From NCBI GenBank assembly GCA_023525915.1, contig CP026659.1, positions 62,001-126,000 of the forward strand: a stretch of 64,000 bases of DNA, given 5' to 3'. Under the pieces are notes generated by a model. That model saw only the letters and a list, made by a program, of their open reading frames with translations, was not told where the DNA came from and made no database searches. Below, piece after piece: positions 23,152 through 31,683 of the stretch (positions within the stretch are counted from its first letter, which is position 1; every line of letters begins with the position of its first letter). Source of the stretch: Acetispira formosa (nom. nud.) (GTDB taxonomy: Bacteria > Desulfobacterota > Desulfarculia > Adiutricales > Adiutricaceae). A program made the translations under genes and the position numbers.

Positions 23152-23796
23152 ATGCCGGAAGTCCCCTCCTTCAATAAACTGGTCATGGCCATATCCAGAT
23201 CAGTCCTGGAAGCCCAGGAAAAAATCGAGGCCGCCCAGTTGGCCAACCTGATGAGCTATTTCCGGCGGAAACCGGGCCGGAAGGGTTTTTTCCCCATTGC
23301 CATGAAAGTCAACCTGCCTTCCCTGCGCCCGGAAGCTCCGGCCGGAAGCACCGATTCCTATCAGGTGCCCTATTTGTCGGTCGTGCCTTACAGTTCCCTG
23401 CGCATAAAGCAGATGGATGTTGATTTCGATGTCAGCTTCAACGCCCTTAACGTTGAAACCGACGGCGGCGACGGCGATGAAGGGCCGCCGGAGACGGCCG
23501 ACGAAGCCGGCCAGCCTTCAGACAGCCTGCCCAACCTGGCCATTGATCTTGGAGGCACCCGCAAGAGCGGCTCCTTTATGGCCCATGTCCATTTGAGCCT
23601 CGAAGGCGTGGACATGCCCGACGGCGCGGCCCGCCTGATAAACGAATTGATCAAGACTAACCAGGTCTATGAAACTTCGCTGCCGCCGGAGGGCGAAGAG
23701 CCGGAGCCGGGAGGCCCAGAGGGGCCCGGGCCGAACGGCGACGAGCCGGGAGGGGGAGGGGATGAACCCCGCCGCTCCCGGCGGCGGCGAAGGTAA
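23152..23796 (+). CDS. DUF2589-like protein 1
   Basis: 214 aa. Helices at the start (VMAISRSVLEAQEKIEAAQLANLMSYF) lead to the DUF2589 core: VPYLSVVPYSSLRIKQMDVDFDVSF, matching the family pattern of a (I/V)P.L..(V/I)..P.LRI....VDF strand pair. A second strand region follows (SGSFMAHVHLSLEGVDMPDG). The C-terminus is a Gly/Pro/Glu-rich tail ending in a run of Arg (RRSRRRRR). It has no signal peptide. The function of DUF2589 is not established. SD AAGGAG lies 7-8 nt before the ATG. It is the first intact gene of a cluster that runs to 27681. Confidence 0.7.
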   Translation: MPEVPSFNKLVMAISRSVLEAQEKIEAAQLANLMSYFRRKPGRKGFFPIAMKVNLPSLRPEAPAGSTDSYQVPYLSVVPYSSLRIKQMDVDFDVSFNALNVETDGGDGDEGPPETADEAGQPSDSLPNLAIDLGGTRKSGSFMAHVHLSLEGVDMPDGAARLINELIKTNQVYETSLPPEGEEPEPGGPEGPGPNGDEPGGGGDEPRRSRRRRR

Positions 23797-23907
23797 GGCG
23801 GCGGCCTCCTCGGATTCCCTGGAGTGAGGCCGCCGCCGCCATGACAGCGCGCGGCGGGAGCGGCCCCTTCGTGAGCCCTCCGCGATCACTTGGAGCGCGG
23901 GCTTGAT

Positions 23908-23935
23908 AGATGTTCCGTCCGCGGACGGAACATCT
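23908..23935. repeat. Perfect 14-bp palindrome between the DUF2589 genes
   Basis: AGATGTTCCGTCCG and complement with no loop. It stands 87 bp before the second DUF2589 gene and may be an operator or attenuator; no T-tract follows. Confidence 0.55.
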
Positions 23936-24021
23936 GAAACATCAAGGTTAAGCGGCCGCGGCCCGTCTGGGCGGCGATAAGCGAAAACCAATATCAAACC
24001 CTAAAAATATGAGAGGTAAAT

Positions 24022-24789
24022 ATGCCTAACGAATTAGTGTCAATGGGTGATCAGTTTAAAGGTCTGCCCATGGAGGATCTCATCGGCGGCCCCCTGAACG
24101 CGGCCTGCAACGCCCAGATCAAGCTGGCCAACTCCACCGCCGATTTCATCAAAACCGTGGGCTTTCTGGCCGACAAGGACGGGAACATGGGCGATGCCCG
24201 CATGGCCAAGTTCCAGTATACCAAAATGGTGCAGAATCCCGACGGCAGCGTAACGCCCTATAACGCGGAAATCAACGTGCCGATGCTGGCCGTGGTCAAG
24301 ATCCCGTGTCTGTCGGTGAAAAAAGTGGATATAACTTTCGATATGGAAGTGAAATCCTCCTTCAGCGAAAAATCTTCGCAGAAGACCTCCGGCTCTTTGA
24401 AAGCCCAGGCCAAGTTCGGGATCGGGCTCTTCAGCGGCACGGTCAACATTTCCGGCTCGATCAGCAGCCACAAGGAAAACACCCGCAGTTCCGACAACTC
24501 GGCCAAATACCATGTTCAGGTGCTGGCCGAAGACGAAGGCATCCCGGAGGGGCTCTCGCGGGTGCTGGATATGCTCCAGTCCGCCACCGAGCCCATTCTG
24601 CTCAACTCCAAGGGCGAGGCCCTGGACGGCAATGGCAAGAAACTGACCGCTCCCATACCCAACGTCTATGACAAAAAGGGCGAACCGTACAGGCTGGCCG
24701 AAAAGCCCATTGAAAGGCCGGAGAAAAAGGCCAACTCCACCGACAGCGGCGGCGGCAGCGGCGGCGGAAGCGGCGGCGGCGGCGAATAA
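24022..24789 (+). CDS. DUF2589 protein 2
   Basis: 255 aa. It begins with an amphipathic region (LIGGPLNAACNAQIKLANST), then the clear DUF2589 core INVPMLAVVKIPCLSVKKVD followed by ITFDMEVKSSFSEKSSQKTS, the family signature. Next come a beta-rich segment (GIGLFSGTVNISGSISSHKE), a helix (LSRVLDMLQSATEPILL) and a Gly/Ser tail (SGGGSGGGSGGGGE). It is paralogous in core to the gene at 23152. No signal peptide. SD GAGAGG lies before the ATG. The paired DUF2589 proteins with differing low-complexity tails suggest subunits of a complex; this is inference. Confidence 0.8.
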   Translation: MPNELVSMGDQFKGLPMEDLIGGPLNAACNAQIKLANSTADFIKTVGFLADKDGNMGDARMAKFQYTKMVQNPDGSVTPYNAEINVPMLAVVKIPCLSVKKVDITFDMEVKSSFSEKSSQKTSGSLKAQAKFGIGLFSGTVNISGSISSHKENTRSSDNSAKYHVQVLAEDEGIPEGLSRVLDMLQSATEPILLNSKGEALDGNGKKLTAPIPNVYDKKGEPYRLAEKPIERPEKKANSTDSGGGSGGGSGGGGE

Positions 24790-24968
24790 GGCCGGTTAGA
24801 GCGGCACGGCGGCCGCGAAGCCCAGCCGGGTTCAACCGGGGCCGCCGCCCAGAGAGGGGCTGACCATTCAGCCCGGCGCCTCAATCACAGCACACGCGAG
24901 CCCGCGCCCAAGCCGCCTGCCGTTTACAGCGGGCGGAGACGGTATCGGTGTGCCCGGGAGCAAGAAAA

Positions 24969-25232
24969 ATGAGTCAGCCCACTTTTGATTTAAGCTCAAT
25001 ACGTTACGTCCACCGTATGGTGGTCGGAACATCCAATCCCAACAACCCCGCCAGTGAAGAGGAAGTCAGCGTCCAGATGGAGCTTCTCAACCGCTGCCTT
25101 AACGAAGTGCCGCGCGGCTCCATTCTGGGCCTGGAGAAAAACTTCAGCCTCTTCAATCTTGGCGAGCACCAGGTGGTTTTGCAGTGGATGGTCTATCACA
25201 TCGGTTTCACCCGCAAGCCCGGCTGGCTGTGA
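24969..25232 (+). CDS. Unknown 87-aa protein of the DUF2589 cluster
   Basis: Start at 24969 chosen for the GGGAG SD; the frame is open upstream. It contains IRYVHRMVVGTSNP, an acidic helix SEEEVSVQMELLNRCLNEVP and a hydrophobic C-terminal part (HQVVLQWMVYHIGFTRKPGW). No recognised family. It is separated by 8 bp from the next gene and is probably cotranscribed. Confidence 0.55.
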   Translation: MSQPTFDLSSIRYVHRMVVGTSNPNNPASEEEVSVQMELLNRCLNEVPRGSILGLEKNFSLFNLGEHQVVLQWMVYHIGFTRKPGWL

Positions 25233-25240
25233 GGTGAACC

Positions 25241-25663
25241 ATGAGCCCGGCCCGCCAGTTATCAGAAGAAGCTGAACTGCTCAACCGGTTGACGGCCCTG
25301 GTGGGCAGCGTCAACACCCGGCTTGACAGCAGGTGGCGGGCCCGGCTGGGCCATCTGGGCGGCCTTTGCGGGGCCTGGGTTTCGCCCGGCCTCAGCGGGC
25401 GCGGCGGCCCTTTCATAGCCGAATTGACCGTGACCATCGATGGCTATGAGCCGCTGAAAATGAAATCCGTCTTCAGCCGGAAAAAACCTGAACCAGACGC
25501 CCGGCCCGTTTTAAGGCTGGGGCCGCCGGGATTATGGCGGCGGCTGATGAGGCTTTACCGCCCCTGCCGCCTCACGTTTCAAATCACCAATCAACACGGC
25601 CGCCCGGTCGGCCGTCTAATCATCGCCGCCCCAAAAGAGGCGGCCGAAGGAGACAAGTTATGA
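25241..25663 (+). CDS. Unknown 140-aa protein of the DUF2589 cluster
   Basis: Contains a helical N-terminus (LSEEAELLNRLTALVGSVNT) and a beta-rich, strongly basic C-terminal part (FIAELTVTIDGYEPLKMKSV, then RPCRLTFQITNQHGRPVGRL). The strand pattern recalls DUF2589-like beta domains but identity is not convincing. SD GAGGTG. Its stop overlaps the next start (ATGA), so the genes are coupled. Confidence 0.5.
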   Translation: MSPARQLSEEAELLNRLTALVGSVNTRLDSRWRARLGHLGGLCGAWVSPGLSGRGGPFIAELTVTIDGYEPLKMKSVFSRKKPEPDARPVLRLGPPGLWRRLMRLYRPCRLTFQITNQHGRPVGRLIIAAPKEAAEGDKL

Positions 25664-26094
25664 AAAGGATAATCTCAGCTTTCTCAGCTTTTATGCTGAC
25701 CGTTTTCTTTATGCTGGCCGCCGGCGACTATGCCATGGGTCAAAGTGCATGTGTGAAGAACACGATTGAAGCCCATAACAATAACAAGCAAGTATATGAA
25801 AAATATTTGAGTCAGCTTACAGCTATTCATATTATTTGCGGTGATGCTAATGGAGGTGGGCACAAGAAACAATTTCCAGGTACTTGGTCAATAGAGGAGA
25901 TATTGGATTTTATTGTGGACACTGTCAAATACAAAAGTCATTACAGAAAGCCGCACTTAAAGTCACCGGACACAAAAGATGTGATTATGTACTATGATTC
26001 GCTTCCTGGTACATACAACAATCTGATGATTGTACTTGAAAAATATAAAGACCATATAATCACCGCGTACCCGTTCGAATCTAAGAAGAAATGA
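25660..26094 (+). CDS. Exported protein of unknown function (144 aa)
   Basis: Start 25660 overlaps the previous stop; an earlier frame start lies inside the previous gene. There is a clear signal peptide (MKRIISAFSAFMLTVFFMLA, cleavage after GDYAMGQ/S). The mature part has three Cys-free helical segments and two Cys (ACVKN and IICGD) that could form a disulfide. It is AT-richer than the genes before it, from about 25750 on, which hints at a separate origin. No recognised family. Confidence 0.6.
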   Translation: MKRIISAFSAFMLTVFFMLAAGDYAMGQSACVKNTIEAHNNNKQVYEKYLSQLTAIHIICGDANGGGHKKQFPGTWSIEEILDFIVDTVKYKSHYRKPHLKSPDTKDVIMYYDSLPGTYNNLMIVLEKYKDHIITAYPFESKKK

Positions 26095-26131
26095 AGTACC
26101 AACCGGCTTTTAAGTAGATTAAGGAGGTATT

Positions 26132-26416
26132 ATGCGATTGAAAAATATTATGTGCACTTTAGCACTGGCTGTTCTGATTGCGTTTCCCGGAACCGTCCTG
26201 GCTGAAAAAAAACCGGACGTCACCCACAACGACAAACCGGACGTCATTTACGACGCCGCCCCCGGAGCCGGTAAACCCGCTGGCTGGTGTTACTTGCGCA
26301 ATGGCTGCAAGCAGCCCTTCATCGACGCCGACAGCCGCGCCGGTTGCATTAACAAAGGCGGGCAGAGCTGGAAAACCCCGGACGGACACTGTGAATCCGA
26401 TATCGGCGGTGAATAA
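26132..26416 (+). CDS. Small exported Cys-containing protein (94 aa)
   Basis: Signal peptide MRLKNIMCTLALAVLIAFPG with cleavage after VLAE or VLA. The mature part of about 70 aa has four Cys (GWCYLRNGCKQP, AGCINKGG, GHCESD) that suggest two disulfides, and a repeated KPDV. SD AAGGAGG is strong. Possibly an effector, inhibitor or envelope protein; unrecognised. Confidence 0.6.
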   Translation: MRLKNIMCTLALAVLIAFPGTVLAEKKPDVTHNDKPDVIYDAAPGAGKPAGWCYLRNGCKQPFIDADSRAGCINKGGQSWKTPDGHCESDIGGE

Positions 26417-26492
26417 AACCGCGCGGACTGTAAAGTAAATCAACTATTTTGACCCAGCGGTCAAAATGTGGAACAAAGGACAGGAGTTTATT

Positions 26493-26759
26493 ATGCCATG
26501 GAAAGTAAACGTGACGAAAAAGGCCCTGAAAGGTTTTGAGGAATTGATAGCTAACAAATCCACACAGGGGGAAGCAGAAGCTTTAACTACATTTATCAAG
26601 CGGGTTGAAGGCGGTGAAACTCCCTATGCCGCCGCCGATTGCAAAAAACTTTCGGATGGAAGCTTTGAAATATATCTGGGCAGCAAGAACAGAGCGACTT
26701 TCATTGTGGATAAAAAAAATCAAGAAATTACCGTGACACAGGTTGGCGGACATACCTGA
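26493..26759 (+). CDS. Small RelE/ParE-fold-like protein (88 aa)
   Basis: ATG at 26493 with SD CAGGAG. The layout is a first strand (WKVNVTKKALKGFEEL), two helices, then KKLSDGSFEIYLGSKNRATF, a strand (IVDKKNQEITVTQVGGHT) and the end. This resembles RelE/ParE-type toxins, which keep K.L.....(E/R)...G..R..(Y/F) and a final VG.(R/H). The catalytic set of RelE is not complete and no antitoxin gene is adjacent, so it may be a non-toxic homologue or chance similarity. Lies between the small exported protein and the muramidase. Confidence 0.45.
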   Translation: MPWKVNVTKKALKGFEELIANKSTQGEAEALTTFIKRVEGGETPYAAADCKKLSDGSFEIYLGSKNRATFIVDKKNQEITVTQVGGHT

Positions 26760-26831
26760 TAACGCCTCTGTCGGCGGCACAACCGGCCGCGCTCCGCACC
26801 GGACGCGGCCGATAAATACCGGAGATAAATT

Positions 26832-27434
26832 ATGACCAATACCAAAATAACCTGGGAAGAGCTGGCCGCCGCCGCGGGCAGGCTCGGGATAGAACCCTGC
26901 GCCATGAAAGCGGTCTATGAAGTGGAATCATCGGGCGACGGCTTTCTGGCCTCCGGCCGCCCCAAGATTCTGTTCGAAGGGCACGTCTTCTGGAAGGAAC
27001 TGGAAAAGCGCGGGCTGAACCCGACTCCGCTGTCGCGCACTCACCCTAATATCATTTATCAGAAATGGACCAAAATCCATTACAGCGGCAATGGCGAAAA
27101 GGAATATGACCGCTTGGGCGAAGCCCTGACCATCAATGAAGAGGCGGCCCTCTGCTCGGCCTCCTGGGGCGCTTTTCAGATAATGGGCTTCAACCACAAG
27201 GTCTGTGGATACGAAACCGTGCATGCATTTGTGGAAGCGCAGAGGCAGGGCGCGGCCGCCCAACTGGAGGCCTTTTGCGGATTCATAAAATCCAACAATC
27301 TGGTGCGCCATCTGGCGGCGAGGAACTGGGGGGCCTTCGCCAAGGGCTATAACGGGCCAGGCTATATGGAAAACAAGTATGACCTGCACCTGATGGAGGC
27401 TTACAGCCGCTGCGCGCGTGAGCACAAGGGATGA
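26832..27434 (+). CDS. N-acetylmuramidase (DUF3380/PF11860-like)
   Basis: 200 aa. The sequence follows the N-acetylmuramidase domain along its length: ITWEELAAAAGRLGIEPCAM, then KAVYEVESSGDGFL with the expected catalytic Glu in EVESSG. Next are RPKILFEGHVFWK, a YDRLGEALTINEEAAL helix and CSASWGAFQIMGFNHKVCGY, which is the conserved S.SWG.FQIMG.N motif, and lastly NWGAFAKGYNGPGY. It cleaves peptidoglycan glycan strands. There is no signal peptide, as in phage endolysins and secretion-system hydrolases. SD GGAGATAA. Its position after the DUF2589 cluster suggests lysis, wall passage or an injection-like function. Confidence 0.85.
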   Translation: MTNTKITWEELAAAAGRLGIEPCAMKAVYEVESSGDGFLASGRPKILFEGHVFWKELEKRGLNPTPLSRTHPNIIYQKWTKIHYSGNGEKEYDRLGEALTINEEAALCSASWGAFQIMGFNHKVCGYETVHAFVEAQRQGAAAQLEAFCGFIKSNNLVRHLAARNWGAFAKGYNGPGYMENKYDLHLMEAYSRCAREHKG

Positions 27435-27438
27435 GGCC

Positions 27439-27681
27439 ATGACCTTGTTGAGAAGGGATGGGATGATGAGTAACTACGATTATGAACTCAGCGTTCTCTT
27501 AAGCGAGGCCGCCGATGATCTGGAACAGAACCTGGATATGAAACTCACGGACACTATTCATGACTGCATTTATTACGGCCAGTATAAAATGGCCTATGAA
27601 CTGATGGCGGAAAGCTGCCGGGAAGCCGGTCTTGAACCTGGTTTAAATCTTGCCGAGGCCGGGCGGAGACTCCGGCCATGA
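27439..27681 (+). CDS. Small acidic protein after the muramidase (80 aa)
   Basis: The likely start is ATG 27439 (GATGAGG SD); ATG 27466 with AAGGGATGGG is also possible. Acidic and helical: YDYELSVLLSEAADDLEQNL, then LTDTIHDCIYYGQYKMAYEL. Its place directly after the muramidase stop, with only 4 bp, suggests an immunity or regulatory partner, but nothing in the sequence proves this. Confidence 0.5.
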   Translation: MTLLRRDGMMSNYDYELSVLLSEAADDLEQNLDMKLTDTIHDCIYYGQYKMAYELMAESCREAGLEPGLNLAEAGRRLRP

Positions 27682-27786
27682 AACCGGCAGCCGGTTAAAA
27701 GGTTGCCGGAGGGGCAAATAACCGCTCACTGGATAGATGTTTAAAAAAGGCGGAGAGACGATTATCTCCGCCTTGGCTCGCTATGC

Positions 27787-28445
27787 AAAAAGCATACTAT
27801 CTCATTCGCTCAATATCATGTATTTTAGATAAAATTTAACCCATATAATGTATAAGTAAAAAATTGACCTATAATAAGAAATGGAAAAAAGCATACTGTT
27901 CCATTCACAGATAGACGGCTTCAGCCTCTATTCCATTATAAAAACACTTTTCATAGCGTTTATGTACTATAAAAGCATACTGTTCCATTCACTAATTGAA
28001 ATGGAGGCGCATATCCGCGAAATTCGCCCCAAAGAATCGTTTTAAAAAAATACCATAAATTCATACTATTATATATTGAGTACAAATACGGCCATTAAAA
28101 CATCCTTCCTGCCGCATATCACCAGCACCAAGAAATTAAAAGCTTATAAATATTCATTGAATGGCATACCATTGTGTTCACAAGACCGCTATTTGGGTTA
28201 TGTTGGAAAAAAGCATACTGTTTCATTCACTGATACTCCTGAAAAAAGACAGAGCCGGAACAGCATACTGTTCTGTTCACAGAAAAATCGGCAAATCAAA
28301 GAGACTGTGGAAAAAAGCATACTGTTTCATTCACTGACCAAAGCTCAACGGAATAAAAAGCCTACTGTTTCATTCGCAAAAGCATACTATTGCATTCGCA
28401 GAAGCATACTGTAACATGCGCAAAAGCGTACCATCCCGTTCACAC
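27787..28445 (+). other. Iteron array, candidate replication origin
   Basis: Ten direct repeats of the type AAAAAGCATACTGTTTCATT plus CAC(T/A)GA. They start near 27787, 27885, 27971, 28207, 28259, 28311, 28355, 28378, 28401 and 28421. All point the same way. The last four are packed at 20-23 bp spacing and the earlier ones are spread among AT-rich DNA (28020-28080 is especially AT-rich and could melt). This is typical of an iteron-controlled plasmid origin bound by a Rep protein, for which the product at 21083 is the candidate. No confident DnaA box was seen. Confidence 0.75.
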
Positions 28446-28532
28446 GCCTCACTATAAGTATTTGAAATAATTACATGAAATCCGCATAAAAAACCTCAAT
28501 ACTTTTAAAACGTTTAAAACGTTTTAAGAAGA

Positions 28533-28564
28533 GGGGGCCGGCTTTTTAAGAGCCGCCCCCCTTT
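28533..28564 (+). terminator. GC-rich hairpin with short T-tract
   Basis: GGGGGCCGGCT against AGCCGCCCCCC with one bulge, then TTTG. It closes the iteron region. Confidence 0.45.
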
Positions 28565-28852
28565 GTCAGAAAAAGAAGCGTGTTATCAGCCTATCAAGCT
28601 GTTCAATTATTTAACTCAACCGCATATTGGTCTGCCCTGACTAAAACGTTTAGAGAGGCTTTCAGGGCCGTCTGTGTTACTTTTAAAGAATTAGGTCTGC
28701 TGCGGATTGGCTTTTCATTCCCCCTTTTGCCTGGATCTTGCGGCGCCGGCTGCAACGGCGCCGCGGATTTCCCTGTGCCGAGAACCATCTTCTGAAGCCG
28801 GTGTATGTCAGCTATACTATTTCAACACTGTTATTGCGGCAGGATTTCCATT

Positions 28853-29080
28853 ATGGCATTCAGTCTGCCGCCAAAAGAGCGGGATTGTAATAGCGGCAAT
28901 TGGCGCCACGACGTCTCATATAATGAACTGACCCCGGAAGTGGACGATCAGTGGCGACTGGAATATCACAATCGGGCCTGGAGCTTCAATTGGGGCAGGC
29001 AAGTGAGCCTGGAACCGGAGGCCAGGCCTGGAGCTCATTGGACTACACGGGGCTCCAAAACCGCGCCGTCTGACGGCTGA
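28853..29080 (+). CDS. Small uncertain ORF (75 aa)
   Basis: ATG 28853 follows AGGA by about 8 nt. The product MAFSLPPKERDCNSGNWRHD and onward is Trp-rich (four W) with no recognised family and ends abruptly in low-complexity residues. Composition is compatible with a truncated gene. It may not be expressed. Confidence 0.25.
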   Translation: MAFSLPPKERDCNSGNWRHDVSYNELTPEVDDQWRLEYHNRAWSFNWGRQVSLEPEARPGAHWTTRGSKTAPSDG

Positions 29081-29286
29081 ATATAAATTTACCATTTTAC
29101 GCACTGAAAATTATACTAAGGAGAGCGGGCTTGACGATAAATTAGGTTTTTAGATAATGTGGCTGTTATTACTTGTGCTTTTGGATAAATACCCTTAAAA
29201 TCATTCCAATCGGACTGACAGGGATAAAATACCGCGGCAAGATAATTGTTGAAGGCTTATGATATCCGTCCGCGTAATGTTGTTTA

Positions 29287-29427
29287 GAAGTCATTTCATA
29301 AATATCTTTTTGCTCCCTGGCGTCGTTGCTCAGCCTTTTTAATGCTCGAAATATGTCGTATATTCCTGCGCTTAAAAAGCCTTCGCGCCTAGCCAGGAAA
29401 CAAAAATCTTATTTATGAAATGACTTC
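29287..29427 (+). mobile_element. 141-bp MITE, copy 2 (upstream of pglB)
   Basis: GAAGTCATTTCATAAAT termini, TA on both flanks (29285-29286, 29428-29429), same orientation as copy 1. Nearly identical to it over the whole length. Confidence 0.88.
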
Positions 29428-29455
29428 TAGCAGTTATGTTAATTATTGATATAGA

Positions 29456-29504
29456 CATATAATTATAAACCCACATAATCATTTTATGATTTTATAATTA
29501 TATG
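29456..29504. promoter_or_regulatory. AT-rich palindrome over the pglB start region
   Basis: CATATAATTATAA (29456-29468) pairs with TTATAATTATATG (29492-29504), with an inner partial palindrome ATAATCATTTTATGAT. The right arm ends 12 nt before the chosen pglB start, next to its SD, so a bound protein could block translation or transcription. Confidence 0.5.
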
Positions 29505-29516
29505 GGGAGTTTTCTG

Positions 29517-31556
29517 ATGCTCCATTGGGCGAAAAGCACGAAAATACAGCAAAACGCCGGGCCATTGTGGTCATGGATACTGGTTGGCCTTCTTGGGGCG
29601 GCCATAGGATGGTGTTTGGCGGGACAGACTATTATCAAGGCGGGCGGGTTTGAGCCGGGAGCCTGGCCGGAAGCCTGGCGTTATGCTGATACCGGTCTTC
29701 CGATGATATCGTCGGCTGATGGTTTTTACTTTATGGAGCAGGCCAACAGGCTGCTGGAAGGCGGCGTTGGCCGGGCAGATAATTTTTCAAGATTTACGGC
29801 CGCATTGGCAAGAATATCATCACAACCAGTCGAAATAGTTGCCTTTTATACCTCACTACTGTTTCATCTGGCACTGGGCCTTTTGGCTGTGGCCTGGGGG
29901 CGGTTGTTAAATGGCGGCCGCTTTTCAACCTTTCTGGCCTGTGTTGCGGCGGGCCTGATGCCCGCGTGGCTGGAGCGTGCCGGGCCGAGCCGTTTTGATA
30001 CGGATTTGCCGATACTTTTGTTCTGGCAGGTCGGTTTGTTTTTTTTGGTAAAAGCGTCTTTGTGCTTAAAAAAGGGCAGTCCAGGTGTCGTGAACCTGGT
30101 TTTGGCTCTTCTCTCGTTTATTATTATGGGCTGGTTTTGGAAAAGCGGGCTGGGCTTTGCGGCCGGCTCTCTTCTGGTCTGGGCCTTTCTATTCACGCCA
30201 TATCGGTTTTTCAGCTTTAAAGCACGTCTGGCTACCGGAGCGGTTTTGCTTGCTTGGCTGTCCGCATTGGTTATATTGCCGCCGGAACAAGCGCCGGCTC
30301 CGACCTCTTTACTGATTTGGATAAGTGATCATTTCACTTTGGCTTTTGGTGGACGCGCTGAACTGTTTTATAGCTCCATAAAAGAACTTTATCCCCTCAG
30401 CTTTGCCGAACTGATGGAAAAGACCGGCGGCAGTCTGTGGGGCGGATTGGCGTTTATGGCGGCCGCTGCGTTGGCGGTATGGAAACTTCCTCCGCTGCGC
30501 CTGCCGGTGCTGCTTGGGTTTATTTGTATTTTTGCCGGACTGAGGTCTAATCGTCTGGTTTATCTCGGGCTGTTCCCTTTGGCCTTGTCGGCCGGTTTTC
30601 TGCCGGCCGTTCTTTCAAATCTGATTGCCGGGCGCTCAATAGCCAGACGGCTGTATTGGGCGGCTGGTGCGGGCCTATGGGCCGTCATGATGTATAGCTG
30701 CGTAGTGTGGGGCGCCTCCCGTGATCTGGACATCCGCTGGGAAGGAGCACACGATCGTCTGGTGGAAGAGCTTAGGCAAGAGACCGGAGCGGAGACTGCC
30801 GGTCTTTGGAACTGGTGGGACGACGGTTATTTTCTGGCTGCGCGAACCAAGGGCATGAAGCCGCTGTTTGATGGCGGTAACCAGACTCACACAATGGCCT
30901 ACATAGCCGCTCACCCTTTTATGATGGATGACCGGCGCGCGGCGGCTCGCTGGATGCGCTTCTTCGCCATAAGAGGGGAAGCCGGGCTGGAACCGTTGAG
31001 AAGAGTGTGGGGGCGGAACGAGGCTTGGGATAAACTTGAGACAGTTCTAAAAGTGGAAAGCCCGGAAGAGGCGGCTGAATACTTGGCTGAAATTCCTGGT
31101 GGAGTGGATTGGGTTTTTCCGCCGGGCCGGGTCTATTGGTATATGCCCGGGTATTTTGTCAAAATATCCAATTGGTGGATAGCGCTGGGCCTGTCAAGAG
31201 AGCCTGATAAAAATCTGGTCAAGCCTCATATAGAGAAGATAGAGCGCGACAAGTTTTTTTATGACGCAGAAAAGAAGTCTCTTACCATAACCCAGGATCT
31301 ATGGGACCGGGGCTATAAAAATTTCGGGATGGTGTTTAACACCGGAGTCAGCCCGCTGTCGCCGCCCTGGCCTTCAGGCGGATCTCCATATATAATATTT
31401 TCCGACAATAACCATCGCAATGCCTACATAACCGATGAACTGGGCATTAGAAGCCTGCCGCTGTATATGCTGGTCCCCGGCGGTCAGACCCCGCCGAATT
31501 TCAGGCCTTTGGCCGTGGATTACGATTGGGGCGGGGTTTGGGAAATTCTGCCGTGA
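29517..31556 (+). CDS. pglB: PglB/STT3-type oligosaccharyltransferase
   Basis: 679 aa. Start 29517 is chosen because GGGGAG lies 7 nt before it; an ATG at 29502 overlaps the palindrome. About 11-13 membrane segments occupy residues 1-400. Family motifs are all visible. The first is SADGFYFM, with Asp68 as the N-terminal acidic motif. The second is SRFDTDLP (Asp161, Asp163), matching the second DxD loop. The third is SSIKELYP with Glu290 in the position of the external-loop TIxE Glu. The fourth is NWWDDGYF (433-437), the WWDxG acceptor-binding motif, at the start of the periplasmic domain. The enzyme transfers lipid-linked oligosaccharide to Asn in N-x-S/T sequons of exported proteins. The surrounding glycan genes could build the donor. 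It is flanked by MITE copies in opposite orientation. Confidence 0.88.
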   Translation: MLHWAKSTKIQQNAGPLWSWILVGLLGAAIGWCLAGQTIIKAGGFEPGAWPEAWRYADTGLPMISSADGFYFMEQANRLLEGGVGRADNFSRFTAALARISSQPVEIVAFYTSLLFHLALGLLAVAWGRLLNGGRFSTFLACVAAGLMPAWLERAGPSRFDTDLPILLFWQVGLFFLVKASLCLKKGSPGVVNLVLALLSFIIMGWFWKSGLGFAAGSLLVWAFLFTPYRFFSFKARLATGAVLLAWLSALVILPPEQAPAPTSLLIWISDHFTLAFGGRAELFYSSIKELYPLSFAELMEKTGGSLWGGLAFMAAAALAVWKLPPLRLPVLLGFICIFAGLRSNRLVYLGLFPLALSAGFLPAVLSNLIAGRSIARRLYWAAGAGLWAVMMYSCVVWGASRDLDIRWEGAHDRLVEELRQETGAETAGLWNWWDDGYFLAARTKGMKPLFDGGNQTHTMAYIAAHPFMMDDRRAAARWMRFFAIRGEAGLEPLRRVWGRNEAWDKLETVLKVESPEEAAEYLAEIPGGVDWVFPPGRVYWYMPGYFVKISNWWIALGLSREPDKNLVKPHIEKIERDKFFYDAEKKSLTITQDLWDRGYKNFGMVFNTGVSPLSPPWPSGGSPYIIFSDNNHRNAYITDELGIRSLPLYMLVPGGQTPPNFRPLAVDYDWGGVWEILP

Positions 31557-31683
31557 GCGCGGAGCTTGGAAAAACCCTTTTGGCGCGCCCGATAAATTCG
31601 GGAAAGCCATTTTTATCAGACTGCCCGACCTACGATGGGCGTTTAAACGAGCGGCATATATAAGCGCAGCCGCACCAGATTTA

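Larger units (their letters stand above)
27682..28852. other. Gene-free region holding the iteron array
   Basis: 27682-27786 has a small inverted repeat (AAAAAGGCGGAGA...TCTCCGCCTT) acting as a possible terminator. 27787-28445 is the iteron array, 28531-28564 a GC-rich hairpin and 28738-28763 another GC hairpin. Frames here encode the iterons and are not real genes. Confidence 0.65.

Noticed and set aside
24747-24786. GGC/GGA/AGC triplet tract as a phase-variation repeat
   Set aside because: It is an imperfect Gly/Ser codon run; changes by whole triplets would not alter the frame.
28076-28414. Open frame of 112 codons after the muramidase cluster
   Set aside because: Its protein is made of translated iterons (repeated KKHTVSFT-like segments), so it is a by-product of the repeat array.
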